Positions 39,399 to 48,976 of a DNA stretch of 64,000 nt are shown piece by piece. The notes under the pieces are model-generated. The model made no database searches, had not been told where the DNA came from, and saw only the letters and a program-made list of their open reading frames with translations. The stretch covers positions 2,489,746 through 2,553,745 of the forward strand of contig NZ_ARVW01000001.1 in assembly GCF_000384315.1 (NCBI RefSeq), read 5' to 3'. The stretch's first letter is position 1. Every line of letters starts with the position of its first letter. The position numbers and the translations under genes were made by a program. Source of the stretch: Amycolatopsis nigrescens CSC17Ta-90 (GTDB taxonomy: Bacteria > Actinomycetota > Actinomycetes > Mycobacteriales > Pseudonocardiaceae).

Positions 39399-41066
39399 GT
39401 GAACGGACCCAAGCTGACGACCGACCTGCGGGACCGGGCTTTCCGGTGGATCGCCGACGACGTGGACACCGAATCCCGCAACGAGCTGCAGGCCGTTCTC
39501 GCCCGCGCGATGGGCGGCGCGCCTGGCGCGGTGGAGGAACTGGCCGAGCGGATGGCCGGGCCGCTCGAGTTCGGCACCGCCGGCCTGCGCGGCCCGGTGC
39601 GCGCCGGGCCGAACGGGATGAACACCGCGGTCGTCGTCCGGACCACCGCGGGAGTCGCGGACTGGCTTGCCCAGCACGGAAAGTCCGGTCTGGTGGTGAT
39701 CGGCCGCGACGCGCGGCACGGTTCCGAGGCGTTCGCCACGGCCGCCGCCGAAGTGCTCACCGCCGCCGGTTTCGACACCCGGGTGCTGCCGGGCCCGTTG
39801 CCCACTCCGCTGCTGGCCTTCGCCGTGAGGCAGCTCGGTGCGGTGGCGGGCATCCAGGTCACCGCGTCGCACAACCCGCCCGCGGACAACGGTTACAAGC
39901 TCTACGACGACACCGGTGCGCAGATCGTGCCGCCGTCGGACGGCGAGATCGAGCGCGCGATCGCGGCCGAGCCGGGGGCGGTCAGCGTGCCGCGCGCACC
40001 CGGCGCTTCGACGCTGGGCGACGAGCTGCTGGACGCCTACCTGGCCAAGACCGCCGAGCTGCCAAGGGGTTCCGCGCGGGAGCTGCGAATCGCCGCGACC
40101 GCCCTGCACGGCGTCGGCGCCGACGTGTTGCGCCAGGCGCTGGCCCGCGCCGGGTTCACCGACCTGCACCTGGTGGCCGAGCAGTCCGCGCCGGATCCGG
40201 ACTTCCCGACCGTTTCCTTCCCGAACCCGGAGGAACCGGGCGCCACCGACTTGCTGCTCGCACTGGCCGAGCGGGTGGACGCCGATCTGGCGATCGCGCT
40301 GGACCCGGACGCGGACCGGTGCGCGCTCGGCGTCCGCGACACCGGCGGCGCCTGGCGGATGCTGCGCGGCGACGAGACCGGCGCACTGCTCGGCGAGCAC
40401 ATTCTGTCCACAGTAGATACTTCAGACACTTCAGACACTTCGGGCACCTCGGATCCGCTGGTGGCCACCACGATTGTCTCCTCGTCCATGCTCGGCCGGA
40501 TCGCCGAGGCGCACGGCGCGCGGTACGCGGAGACGCTCACCGGCTTCAAGTGGCTGGTGCGCGCCGGGGACGGGCTGGTGTTCGCCTACGAGGAAGCGCT
40601 CGGGCTGTGCGTGAACCCGGGTTTCGTGCGGGACAAGGACGGTATCGCCGCCGCGGTGCTGGCCTGCGACCTGGCCGCGACCTCGAAGCAGCAGGGCCGG
40701 ACCTTGCCCGAACTGCTGGACGAGCTGGCGACGCGACACGGAGTCCACCTGACCGATCAGGTTTCGTTGCGTGTCACAGATTTGAGTGTGCGTGCCACTT
40801 TGATGGCCGGACTGCGAGCCGACCCGCCGTCGAAGCTGGCCGGGGTCGAGGTGTCCACTGAGGACCTGCTGCCCGACGCGGACGTGCTGCGACTGCGCGG
40901 CGAAGGCGTGCGCGTGGTGATCCGCCCGTCCGGCACCGAACCGAAGCTGAAGAGCTACCTCGAGGTCACCGAACCCGTGGCCGACGACCTGGCGGACGCC
41001 CGCACCCGCGCCACCGAACGCCTCGCCGCCCTGCGCGGCGATATCCACACCCTGCTCGCCCCCTAG
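39399..41066 (+). CDS. pmmB: Phosphomannomutase/phosphoglucomutase (PmmB-like)
   Basis: A 555-aa alpha-D-phosphohexomutase. The catalytic serine is in GIQVTASHNPPADNGYK; the metal loop is LDPDADRCALGV; the sugar-specificity loop is AYEEALG and the phosphate-binding loop RPSGTEPKLKSY. It interconverts hexose (or pentose) 1- and 6(5)-phosphates; next to PNP a phosphopentomutase role is plausible. An unusual insert (DTSDTSDTSGTSD, residues about 340-352) comes from a 9-bp DNA repeat. GTG 39399 is 6 nt after TAGGGT. Confidence 0.92.
   Translation: MNGPKLTTDLRDRAFRWIADDVDTESRNELQAVLARAMGGAPGAVEELAERMAGPLEFGTAGLRGPVRAGPNGMNTAVVVRTTAGVADWLAQHGKSGLVVIGRDARHGSEAFATAAAEVLTAAGFDTRVLPGPLPTPLLAFAVRQLGAVAGIQVTASHNPPADNGYKLYDDTGAQIVPPSDGEIERAIAAEPGAVSVPRAPGASTLGDELLDAYLAKTAELPRGSARELRIAATALHGVGADVLRQALARAGFTDLHLVAEQSAPDPDFPTVSFPNPEEPGATDLLLALAERVDADLAIALDPDADRCALGVRDTGGAWRMLRGDETGALLGEHILSTVDTSDTSDTSGTSDPLVATTIVSSSMLGRIAEAHGARYAETLTGFKWLVRAGDGLVFAYEEALGLCVNPGFVRDKDGIAAAVLACDLAATSKQQGRTLPELLDELATRHGVHLTDQVSLRVTDLSVRATLMAGLRADPPSKLAGVEVSTEDLLPDADVLRLRGEGVRVVIRPSGTEPKLKSYLEVTEPVADDLADARTRATERLAALRGDIHTLLAP
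40416..40451. repeat. 9-bp in-frame tandem repeat inside the phosphohexomutase gene
   Basis: Four units of a GACACTTCA-like 9-mer (the last GGCACCTCG), encoding (D/G)TS repeats. It lies in a loop just after the GALLGEHIL helix; copy number could vary without breaking the frame. Confidence 0.75.
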
Positions 41067-41104
41067 GTTGCGGCAGCGGAGTGGCCAGGGCAGGCTCGCC
41101 GGAC

Positions 41105-41557
41105 GTGGCCACTTTGCTGATCGTGCATCACACGCCGTCGCCGTCCATGCAGGCGATGTTCGAGGCCGTCGTCGCCGGCGCGACCACCGACGAGATCGAA
41201 GGCGTCGACGTCATCCGCCGCCCCGCCCTCGCCGCCACCGCCTCGGACGCACTCGAAGCCGACGGCTACCTGCTCGGCACCCCCGCCAACCTCGGCATGA
41301 TGAGCGGAGCGCTGAAGGTCTTCTTCGACCTGGCTTACTACCCCTGCCTGGACGCCACCCGCGGCCGCCCGTTCGGCCTGTACATCCACGGCAACAACGA
41401 CACCACCGGCGCGGTGCGCGGCATCGAGTCGGTCACCACCGGGCTCGGCTGGGAGAAGGCCAGCGGCAACGTCTCGGTCACCGGCGAACCGACCAAGGCG
41501 GACCTCGAGGCGTGCTGGGAGCTCGGCGCCACCGTGGCCGCCGGGCTGATGCCCTGA
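41105..41557 (+). CDS. Flavodoxin-like/NADPH-dependent FMN reductase family protein
   Basis: A 150-aa protein with a flavodoxin-like fold: TLLIVHHTPSPSMQAMFEAV at the N terminus (FMN phosphate loop), then DGYLLGTPANLGMMSGALKV and FFDLAYYPCL, which is the typical FMN-binding 90s region of this small family, and FGLYIHGNNDTTGAVRGIE. It probably reduces a quinone or other acceptor. GTG 41105 puts the first strand at residue 3; GTG 41081 would add eight residues. Between its stop and the next gene lies a promoter at 41674 and a weak inverted repeat (CTCGT-CCGG type, 41566-41612). Confidence 0.8.
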   Translation: MATLLIVHHTPSPSMQAMFEAVVAGATTDEIEGVDVIRRPALAATASDALEADGYLLGTPANLGMMSGALKVFFDLAYYPCLDATRGRPFGLYIHGNNDTTGAVRGIESVTTGLGWEKASGNVSVTGEPTKADLEACWELGATVAAGLMP

Positions 41558-41673
41558 CCTGCGCACTCGTCCCGGCCTTCGGACACCCCCAGGGCCCGGA
41601 GACCGGAACGAGCGGCGGAGCGGCGGAAACGTCCCGCCCACCGTAAACCACTGCATACGGGGACTGTCAACGG

Positions 41674-41701
41674 TTGCTTACAGGCCGGGCTGAGTTACAC
41701 T
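41674..41701 (+). promoter_or_regulatory. Promoter of the XRE-ImmA/IrrE operon
   Basis: TTGCTT (41674-41679), 16-nt spacer, TACACT (41696-41701), about 54 nt before the GTG start at 41755 with its GAGGAGG site. A good vegetative sigma-factor match; start of transcription expected near 41708. Confidence 0.6.
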
Positions 41702-41754
41702 GCGTGTGTGCTGAGGCACTGGTGCCCACCGGGAACCTGGGTGAGGAGGCGAGC

Positions 41755-42186
41755 GTGGCTCGACAACGAACGTTCGCCGAGAAGCTGAGCACCCTGATCG
41801 ACACGGTCAGGGCCAACGGCAGCGCACCGCACAGCTATCGCGAGATGTCCTCGGCGATCGAGCGGGCCGGCGGTCCGGCGATGTCCCCGGCCTACATCCA
41901 GCAGCTGGCCACCGGGAAACGGATCAACCCGAAAATTCACTATGTGGAAGCGTTGGCGAAACTTTTCGCCGTGCCCGTGGCGTACTTTTTCGATGACGCG
42001 GTCACCAGCGCGGTCGACGCCAGCCTGGCCGAACGGAAACCGGAAGCGGCCGGCAGCGATGAGGCGAAGCTGATGGCGATGCGCGCGCAGGAACTGTCCC
42101 CCGAAGGAAGACGTCAGGTGATGGACCTGCTCGACCTGGTCGAGCGGTACGAACAGGCCGAGCGAAACCAGACGCCACGGAGCTGA
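41755..42186 (+). CDS. XRE-family regulator
   Basis: A 143-aa DNA-binding protein. The HTH is at about residues 27-65: SYREMSSAIERAGGPAMSPA, YIQQLATGKRINPK and VEALAKLFAVPVAYFFDD, the last being typical of regulators paired with ImmA/IrrE proteases. The C-terminal third (MRAQELSPEGRRQVMDLLDL) is a probable dimerisation helix. GTG 41755 has GAGGAGG 5 nt upstream. It is likely the repressor of its own operon and the substrate of the protease encoded 4 bp downstream. Confidence 0.87.
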   Translation: MARQRTFAEKLSTLIDTVRANGSAPHSYREMSSAIERAGGPAMSPAYIQQLATGKRINPKIHYVEALAKLFAVPVAYFFDDAVTSAVDASLAERKPEAAGSDEAKLMAMRAQELSPEGRRQVMDLLDLVERYEQAERNQTPRS

Positions 42187-42190
42187 ACTG

Positions 42191-42715
42191 ATGAAGGAAC
42201 GCCAGCTACGCAAACGCTGCCGGCGCCTGCTCAATCAGCTCGGCATCGACCCCCCGCTGGACGTCGGGCAGCTCTGCCTGCGACTCGGCGAGCAGCGCGG
42301 CAAGCCGATCCGGCTGATGCCCTATCCGCTGGAGGTACCCGGCCCGTTCGGCTGCTGGATCGCCACGCCCACCGCCGACTACATCTTCTTCCAGCAGGAG
42401 ACCACCAAGGCGCACCAGGACCACATCATCCTGCACGAACTCGGCCACATCCTGGCCGACCACCATTCGATGGGCGATGCGGAGCCGGGCGACTTCCTGC
42501 CGGACGGCCCGCCGCTGGGCATCGACAGCGAGGCGGTCCGCCGCGCGCTGCGCCGCACCTCCTACGACGAGGCGCACGAATGGGAGGCGGAGACCGTCGC
42601 GACCATCATCCTGGAGTGGGCCTCCGTGCTGAACTACACGATGCCCGAGCGGGCGGACGACCGCGATCTGCGTCGGATCCAGGGCACGCTCGGCGACCGT
42701 CAAGGGTGGATGTGA
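42191..42715 (+). CDS. ImmA/IrrE-family metallopeptidase
   Basis: A 174-aa protein with the zinc motif HELGHILADHHS (HExxH) preceded by YIFFQQETTKAHQDHIIL. N-terminal residues 1-40 form a small helical segment (KRCRRLLNQLGIDPPLDVG). Family members cut a cognate XRE repressor in response to stress or an inducing signal (ImmA-ImmR, IrrE-DdrO). It begins 4 bp after the XRE stop and ends overlapping the next start (GTGA), so cleavage of that XRE protein is the obvious hypothesis. Confidence 0.88.
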   Translation: MKERQLRKRCRRLLNQLGIDPPLDVGQLCLRLGEQRGKPIRLMPYPLEVPGPFGCWIATPTADYIFFQQETTKAHQDHIILHELGHILADHHSMGDAEPGDFLPDGPPLGIDSEAVRRALRRTSYDEAHEWEAETVATIILEWASVLNYTMPERADDRDLRRIQGTLGDRQGWM

Positions 42716-43839
42716 AAGCGCTCTTCAGCCCACTGAACATCGCCGCGATGATCCTGTTCGCGGCCGCGCTGGCCTGGCGGGTCTTCCAGCTGCGCCGGTC
42801 GCCGCGGAGCCTGCCGCCGTGGGCGGTGACGGTGACCATCACCTGTGTCGCCGCCTCGTTCCTGTTCCAGCAGCAGGTGCTGGCGACCGCGGTGGACGAG
42901 GCGTTCGGCCGCGGTGCCGCCCGGCTGCTGATGAACGTGCTGCTGTCCATCGGGGTCTGCTCGCTGCTGGTCTTCTTCCTCGGCTCGGCGCTGGGGGAAC
43001 GGCCGTACCGGCGGGCCGCCTTCGAGCTGCTCCCGCTGGCCGCGGTGATCGCGCTGATGGTGGTGGCGCTCGCGATCACGCCGCCGGAGGTGCGCGGCGC
43101 CAGCCTCAGCCCGGCCAGGGTGCACCTTCCCGGGGTCGCGCTGTTCTATCTCGGCGCCGGGCTCTACCTGATCTACGGCATGGTCTCCTGCGTCCGCTGG
43201 ATGCTCCGCTACCTGCGCGCCGCGGACCGGCATCTGCGCGTCGGGCTGCGGATCGGCGCGATCGGGCTGGGCAGCGCCGCGCTCGGCAGCATCCTGCGCG
43301 CGCTGTACATCGTGATCGCGTGGGCGTTCGGGCCGAGTGTGCCTACGCTGCTGGCGATCGCCGTGCCGCTGGTCATCCTCGGCACCGTGGGTTTCCTGGT
43401 CGGCATCTGCTACCCCGGCCTGCGGGCCAGGCTCTCCGCGATCGGCCGCCGCCGTCAGCACCAGCGGCACTACCAGGAGCTGCATCCACTGTGGACACTG
43501 CTGGTGACCGCGTTCCCGACCATCGTGCTGCGGGAAGGGCGGCCGCGGCCGCTGGACCGGTTCCGGGCGCGTGCGGTGACCCGCCGCTACTACCGGCGGG
43601 TCATCGAGATCCGCGACGGGCTGGTGCAGCTGAGCCCGTACCTCGGCGCGGACCTGACCGCGCTGGCCGAAGACGATCCGCCCGGCGCGGCCGCGGAGCT
43701 CAGGGCCTCGCTCGACCGGCAGGCCGAGGGCGGCGAAAGCGACCACAAGGCGCGCCTGGTGCTGCCCGGCGGCGGCACCGACCTGGACGCCGACGTGCGA
43801 CCGCTGCTGGCCTTGTCCCGCGCGGTCTCGACCGCGTGA
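42712..43839 (+). CDS. MAB_1171c-type putative membrane transporter/sensor
   Basis: A 375-aa protein with about seven membrane helices in residues 5-235 (for example LFSPLNIAAMILFAAALAWR, LLIGVCSLLVFFLGSAL as LSIGVCSLLVFFL, and LVILGTVGFLVGICYPG), followed by a ~140-residue cytoplasmic domain (HPLWTLLVTAFPTIVLREGR, RRYYRRVIEIRDGLVQLSPY). This layout matches the MAB_1171c family often found beside ImmA/IrrE genes in actinobacteria. Called a putative transporter in databases, but the long soluble tail fits a receptor as well. GTG 42712 overlaps the protease stop; GTG 42706 is possible. Confidence 0.75.
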   Translation: MKALFSPLNIAAMILFAAALAWRVFQLRRSPRSLPPWAVTVTITCVAASFLFQQQVLATAVDEAFGRGAARLLMNVLLSIGVCSLLVFFLGSALGERPYRRAAFELLPLAAVIALMVVALAITPPEVRGASLSPARVHLPGVALFYLGAGLYLIYGMVSCVRWMLRYLRAADRHLRVGLRIGAIGLGSAALGSILRALYIVIAWAFGPSVPTLLAIAVPLVILGTVGFLVGICYPGLRARLSAIGRRRQHQRHYQELHPLWTLLVTAFPTIVLREGRPRPLDRFRARAVTRRYYRRVIEIRDGLVQLSPYLGADLTALAEDDPPGAAAELRASLDRQAEGGESDHKARLVLPGGGTDLDADVRPLLALSRAVSTA

Positions 43840-43850
43840 AAGGCGGGAAC

Positions 43851-45008
43851 GTGGATCTGGTGGTGACCGCCGGGCGGGTGCTGCCCCGGCCGGACAGCGT
43901 GCTCACCGACGGTGCCGTGCTGGTCCGCGATGAGCAGATCGTGGCGGTCGGTGGCCGCGAAGATGTGCTGCGGCAGGCACCGCCGTCGGCCGTCCGGCAC
44001 GACTTCCCCGCGTCCACCCTGCTCGCCGGGTTGTTCAACAGCCACCTGCATCTCGCCTTCGACGCCGGGCCGGACACCTTGGGCGGCTTGGAAAGCGACC
44101 CGCTGGCGGGCGCGCTCGAACGCGCGAAGCAACTGCTCAGCACCGGCGTCACCACGGTGCGGGATCTGGGCGACAGCGGTCACCTGGCGATTTCGGTGCG
44201 GGACGCGCTGACCGGCGCCGCGCCCCGGATACTGGCCGCCGGCAGGCCGCTGACCGTGCCCGGTGGGCATTGTCACTTCTTCGGCGGCGAGGTGGCCGGT
44301 GACGACGAGATCCGCGCGCTGATCGACGCCAACGCGGCCGCCGGTGCCGACGTGATCAAGGTGATGGCCAGCGGCGGGCAGCTCACCCCGGGCGGCGCGA
44401 ACATGTGGGAGTCCCAGTTCGACACCCGGCAGTTGCGGGTGATCACCGAGCACGCCGCGCGGCACGGGCTCCCGGTCGCGGCGCACGCGCACGGCGCGGA
44501 CGCGATCGAGGCGAGCGTGGCAGCCGGGGTCGACACCATCGAGCACTGCACCTGGATGGTCGGGCCGCAGCAGGTCGAGACCCGCGAGCCGGTCGGGCGG
44601 CGGATGGCAGCCGATGGCATCGCTGCCTGCTCCACCAGCAGCCGCAACTGGCGGAAGATGGTGGAGCGGATGGGCGAGGAGGTCGCCGCCAGGGTCTACG
44701 GCAGGCTGACCTGGCTGGAGGAGCTGGGCGTACCGCTGATCGCCGGCACCGACGCCGGGCTGCCCGGTTCGGTCTTCGACGACCCGGTCGGCGCGCTGGA
44801 ACTCTACGAATGGCTCGGTTTCCCGCGCGTGCGCATCCTGGAGATCGCCACCGTCGCCAGCGCCCGCGCGCTCGGCCTCAGCTCGATCACCGGCAGCCTC
44901 GCCCCCGGCCTGGCCGCTGACCTGCTCGTCGTCCGCGGTGACCCGCTCGCCGACCTCGGCGCCCTTCGCGATATCGACCTCGTCGTCGCCCGCGGCCACA
45001 TCGCCTGA
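43851..45008 (+). CDS. Metal-dependent amidohydrolase (imidazolonepropionase-like)
   Basis: A 385-aa amidohydrolase-superfamily enzyme. Metal motifs: AGLFNSHLHLAF (HxH), the lysine in VIKVMASGGQ, histidines in AAHAHGADAIEA and DTIEHCTWM, and the final aspartate in IAGTDAGLPGS. The C-terminal strand GLAADLLVVRGDPLADLG completes the composite domain. It hydrolyses cyclic or acyclic amide-like bonds (prolidase or imidazolonepropionase-related); substrate unknown. GTG 43851 has AAAGGCGGG upstream; GTG 43836 would overlap the previous stop. It is the last gene of the four-gene operon and ends at a family-B hairpin. Confidence 0.86.
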   Translation: MDLVVTAGRVLPRPDSVLTDGAVLVRDEQIVAVGGREDVLRQAPPSAVRHDFPASTLLAGLFNSHLHLAFDAGPDTLGGLESDPLAGALERAKQLLSTGVTTVRDLGDSGHLAISVRDALTGAAPRILAAGRPLTVPGGHCHFFGGEVAGDDEIRALIDANAAAGADVIKVMASGGQLTPGGANMWESQFDTRQLRVITEHAARHGLPVAAHAHGADAIEASVAAGVDTIEHCTWMVGPQQVETREPVGRRMAADGIAACSTSSRNWRKMVERMGEEVAARVYGRLTWLEELGVPLIAGTDAGLPGSVFDDPVGALELYEWLGFPRVRILEIATVASARALGLSSITGSLAPGLAADLLVVRGDPLADLGALRDIDLVVARGHIA

Positions 45009-45023
45009 CCAGCCCTCGCACCG

Positions 45024-45072
45024 GCCCAACGTGACGTTTGGCTCGTTCTATTGGCCAAACGTCACGTTGGGC
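45024..45072. repeat. 49-bp hairpin, family B, copy 2
   Basis: Identical over all 49 bp, loop included, to the copy at 19219-19267. Here it lies between co-directional genes, 15 bp after the amidohydrolase stop. Confidence 0.9.
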
Positions 45073-45106
45073 TCGCCGGGCAGTTGGTGAATCGCTCACG
45101 GAAAGG

Positions 45107-45133
45107 TTTGGTGACAGCGTTTTAAAACGGTGT
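45107..45133 (+). promoter_or_regulatory. Probable TetR-type operator
   Basis: ACAGCGTTTTAAAACGGTGT (45114-45133), a 20-bp palindrome with one mismatched pair, placed upstream of the membrane-protein gene at 45168. The left part TTTGGTGACAGCGTT (45107-45121) matches 13 of 15 bases with TTTGGTAACACCGTT upstream of tetR at 49449, so the same repressor may act on both. Confidence 0.5.
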
Positions 45134-45167
45134 TATGGTTGCGGGAAGTTGGCGAGAGGGAGAGAAG

Positions 45168-45575
45168 ATGAGCACGCTTACTGGGCCGGTGCAGTTGTTC
45201 AGCGTGATCGCGCTGGTTTCGCTGCCGACCGTGATGTTCGGCGGCTACGCGTTGATGGGCGTGCTGCGCAAGCAAGAGCTCACCGATTACCAGCGCATGT
45301 CCTTCAAGGCGGGGCACGCGCACGCGGGCGTTCTGCTGGTGCTCACCCTGGTCGCCCTGCAGCTGCTCGGCGCGGGCGGGCTCGGCGACCCGGCCCGCTG
45401 GACGGTCTGCTTCCTGCTGCTGTTCGGCGTGCTCGCCCAGTCCGGCGGGTTCTTCCTGAACCTGCTGATCAACAAGCCGGGTGAGCGGACCGCCGGGCAC
45501 CTGGTCACCACCGGCGGCGCCATCCTGCTGGCCGCCGCCCTCCTGCTCACCGCCTACGGGGTCGCCGCGATCTGA
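45168..45575 (+). CDS. Four-helix membrane protein, unknown
   Basis: A 135-aa protein with four hydrophobic segments: LFSVIALVSLPTVMFGGYAL, AGVLLVLTLVALQLLGA, WTVCFLLLFGVLAQSGGFFL and TTGGAILLAAALLLTAYGVA, with a short loop MSFKAGHAHAGV holding two histidines. Family not recognised; the layout recalls small four-helix DoxX-like or haem-containing membrane proteins but no diagnostic motif is present. ATG 45168 follows GAGGGAGAG. A palindromic operator lies 35 bp upstream. The divergent hisS follows 45 bp later on the same strand. Confidence 0.7.
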   Translation: MSTLTGPVQLFSVIALVSLPTVMFGGYALMGVLRKQELTDYQRMSFKAGHAHAGVLLVLTLVALQLLGAGGLGDPARWTVCFLLLFGVLAQSGGFFLNLLINKPGERTAGHLVTTGGAILLAAALLLTAYGVAAI

Positions 45576-45620
45576 AGATAGGCTGAATGGGCCACATTTG
45601 TTGACGTTGAGGACCACATC

Positions 45621-46913
45621 GTGCCTGAGTACCTGCCGACCGCGCCCTATCGGGGAACCCGTGACTTCCTCCCGCCGGAGATGTCCGTCCGCACGCAGGT
45701 CTTCGGGCAGCTGTACGACGTGCTGGAGCGGTACGGGTTTCTGCGCTATGACGGCCCGATCCTGGAGTCCGCGGAGATCTACGAGGCCAAGTCGGGTCAG
45801 GAGATCGCGGATCAGCAGCTCTACACGCTGACCGACCGTGGTGGGCGACGGCTGGCGTTGCGGCCGGAGATGACGCCGTCGGTGGCGCGGATGGTCGCGG
45901 GCAATGCGGGGTCGTTGCAGTTCCCGGTGCGCTGGTACAGCCACCCGAACTGCCACCGCTACGAGCGTCCGCAGCGGGGCCGGGTGCGGGAACACTGGCA
46001 GATCAACGCGGACATCTTCGGTTCGGACAGCGCGAACTGCGAGATCGAGATGTTCGAGCTGGTGCACGATCTGCTCGGGGCGTTCGGGGCCGGTGAGGAT
46101 CTGTTCGTGGTGCGCGCGAACGACCGGAACCTGCTGGCGTCGGCGTTGACCGACCTGGTGGGGGTCACCGCGGAGCAGTTGCCGCAGGTGTTCGGCCTGG
46201 TGGACCGCTGGGAGAAGCAGGACCGCGACAAGCTGGCCGGCGCGGCGGAGGAGATCGGGCTGTCCGAGAAGCAGTTCGCCAAGCTCTCCGACACCCTCGG
46301 TGCGGGCACGGCGTTGCTGGACGAGCTGCCCGAGCAGGTCAAGGCGGAGTCGAACCTGGTCAAGGTGCTCGGCAGCAGCGCGGCCGGGCTGGTGCGGTAC
46401 GACCCGTTGATCGTGCGGGGGCTGGCGTACTACACCTCGACCGTGTTCGAGGTGTTCGACACCTCGCCGGAGAACAACCGCGCGCTCTTCGGCGGCGGCC
46501 GCTACAGCGACCTGGCCGGGCTGTTCACCGCCCAGCAGATCCCCGGTATCGGGTTCGGCATGGGCGACGTGACGTTGATCGACTTCCTGCAGACCCACGA
46601 CCTGCTGCCGAGCCCGCGCAGCGAGGTGGACGTGGTGGTGATCCCGGTGACCGAGGAGCTCGCCGACGCCGCCCGCACCGTCGCGACCAGGCTGCGGACC
46701 GCCGGGCTGCGCACCTCCACCCCGCTGGAGCAGCGCAAGCTCGGCAAGGAACTAGGCCGCGCCGACAAGGCCGGCGCGCAGGCCGTGGTCATCGTCGGCC
46801 AGGAAGACTGGGACGCCGGCAACGTCACCATCCGCAGCCTCCAGTCCAGGGAACAGAGGACGGTGCAGGTAGGGGACGTGGCAACTGAGGTGAACGGGCT
46901 ATTGAGACCCTGA
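45621..46913 (+). CDS. hisS: Histidyl-tRNA synthetase, divergent (non-standard clade)
   Basis: A 430-aa class II synthetase: motif 1 region TAPYRGTRDFLPPEM, motif 2 CHRYERPQRGRVREHWQINA, histidine-A motif as IVRGLAYYTSTVFE, motif 3 with GGGRYSDL and PGIGFGMGDV, and a C-terminal anticodon-binding domain (VDVVVIPVTEELADAARTVA onwards). Compared with the usual actinobacterial HisRS (VRGLDYYTRT, RHFSQVGAE) this protein belongs to another branch. It charges tRNA-His; whether it is the only hisS or a second copy cannot be told from the window. Ribosome site GAGGAC before GTG 45621. Ends at a family-A palindrome. Confidence 0.88.
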   Translation: MPEYLPTAPYRGTRDFLPPEMSVRTQVFGQLYDVLERYGFLRYDGPILESAEIYEAKSGQEIADQQLYTLTDRGGRRLALRPEMTPSVARMVAGNAGSLQFPVRWYSHPNCHRYERPQRGRVREHWQINADIFGSDSANCEIEMFELVHDLLGAFGAGEDLFVVRANDRNLLASALTDLVGVTAEQLPQVFGLVDRWEKQDRDKLAGAAEEIGLSEKQFAKLSDTLGAGTALLDELPEQVKAESNLVKVLGSSAAGLVRYDPLIVRGLAYYTSTVFEVFDTSPENNRALFGGGRYSDLAGLFTAQQIPGIGFGMGDVTLIDFLQTHDLLPSPRSEVDVVVIPVTEELADAARTVATRLRTAGLRTSTPLEQRKLGKELGRADKAGAQAVVIVGQEDWDAGNVTIRSLQSREQRTVQVGDVATEVNGLLRP

Positions 46914-46915
46914 CG

Positions 46916-46959
46916 TCGTGAGTGAAAAGTGTTGCTCCGGCAACACTTTTCACTCACGA
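46916..46959. repeat. 44-bp palindrome, family A, copy 4
   Basis: Perfect 20-nt arms (TCGTGAGTGAAAAGTGTTGC) with loop TCCG, between the convergent hisS and aldo/keto reductase genes; 2 bp after the hisS stop. Confidence 0.9.
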
Positions 46960-46966
46960 CCCCCGG

Positions 46967-47968
46967 TCAGCGCTGGAGCAGCTGAAGGGCCTCGACCGGG
47001 TAGCGGTCGCCGGCGACCGCCTCGGCCGGCACCGCCCGCTCGATCGCCTCGATGTCCGAAGTGGACAGTTCGAGGGTAGCGGCGGCCACGTTCTGCTCCA
47101 GGTACGCGCGGCGCTTGGTACCCGGAATCGGCACCACATCCGAACCGCGGCTCTGCACCCACGCCAGCGCCAGCTGCCCGGCCGTCACACCCCGCGACGC
47201 CGCCAGCGTGCGCAACGCCTCCACGATGGCCAGGTTCTGCTCCAGGTTCCCGTCTGCCATCCGCGGTTGGGAGCTCTGCCGGAAGTCGCCTTCCTTGAAG
47301 TCCTCCTTGGAGGTGAACCGGCCGGTCAGGAACCCGCGCCCGAGCGGCGAGTACGCCACGACGCCGATGCCAAGCTCACGGCAGGTCGGCACCACCTCGT
47401 CCTCGATGTCCCGCGACCACAGCGACCATTCGGTCTGCACCGCGGTGATCGGATGCACCGCGTGCGCCCGCCGGATGGTCTCCGCACTCGCCTCGGACAG
47501 CCCGAGGTACCGCACCTTGCCGGCTCGCACCAGCTCCGCCATCGCCTGCACGGTCTCTTCGATCTCCACGCCAGGATCGACCCGGTGCTGGTAGTACAGG
47601 TCGATGTGCTCGACGCCCAGCCGACGAAGTGAGTCCTCATTGGACTTCCGCACGTACTCGGCGTCCCCGCGCACGCCGCGCTTGGTGACGTCCGCCTCGT
47701 CCCGCACGATGCCGAACTTGCTGGCCAGCACCACCTGGTCGCGCCGATCGCGGACGGCCCTGCCGACCAGCTCCTCGTTCCGGCCGTAGCCGTACATGTC
47801 CGCGGTGTCCAGCATGGTCACGCCCAGCTCCAGCGCGCGGTGGATGGTGGCGATCGACTCGGCGTCGTTGCCCTCGCCGTAGAACTCGCTCATCCCCATG
47901 CAGCCGAGGCCCTGCGCCCCGACGGTCAGCTCGCCCAGCCTGTTTTCGGGCAGCGTCGACCCACTCAT
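46967..47968 (-). CDS. Aldo/keto reductase
   Basis: A 333-aa AKR. The catalytic tetrad region is visible: [20 protein letters not shown] (Asp, Tyr), [10 protein letters not shown] (Lys) and [14 protein letters not shown] (His). NADPH-binding end: [15 protein letters not shown]. It reduces aldehydes or ketones. It is a tandem paralogue of the next gene upstream (47996) with the same [11 protein letters not shown] tail. ATG 47968 has AGGAAGAAGG upstream, 27 bp after the sister stop. Expected to be under the MerR protein encoded at 48973. Confidence 0.92.
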   Translation of the reverse strand: MSGSTLPENRLGELTVGAQGLGCMGMSEFYGEGNDAESIATIHRALELGVTMLDTADMYGYGRNEELVGRAVRDRRDQVVLASKFGIVRDEADVTKRGVRGDAEYVRKSNEDSLRRLGVEHIDLYYQHRVDPGVEIEETVQAMAELVRAGKVRYLGLSEASAETIRRAHAVHPITAVQTEWSLWSRDIEDEVVPTCRELGIGVVAYSPLGRGFLTGRFTSKEDFKEGDFRQSSQPRMADGNLEQNLAIVEALRTLAASRGVTAGQLALAWVQSRGSDVVPIPGTKRRAYLEQNVAAATLELSTSDIEAIERAVPAEAVAGDRYPVEALQLLQR

Positions 47969-47995
47969 GTATTCCTTCTTCCTGATAACTGAAAA

Positions 47996-48972
<977 letters not shown>

Positions 48973-48976
<4 letters not shown>

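Noticed and set aside
41566..41612. Terminator after the flavodoxin-like gene
   Set aside because: The 10-nt arms have a mismatch and a loop near 27 nt; too weak to call.
45621..46913. Aspartate-to-alanine change in the histidine motif (RGLAYY) as a dead enzyme
   Set aside because: The remaining class II motifs are intact and this form is, as far as I recall, normal in another HisRS branch.
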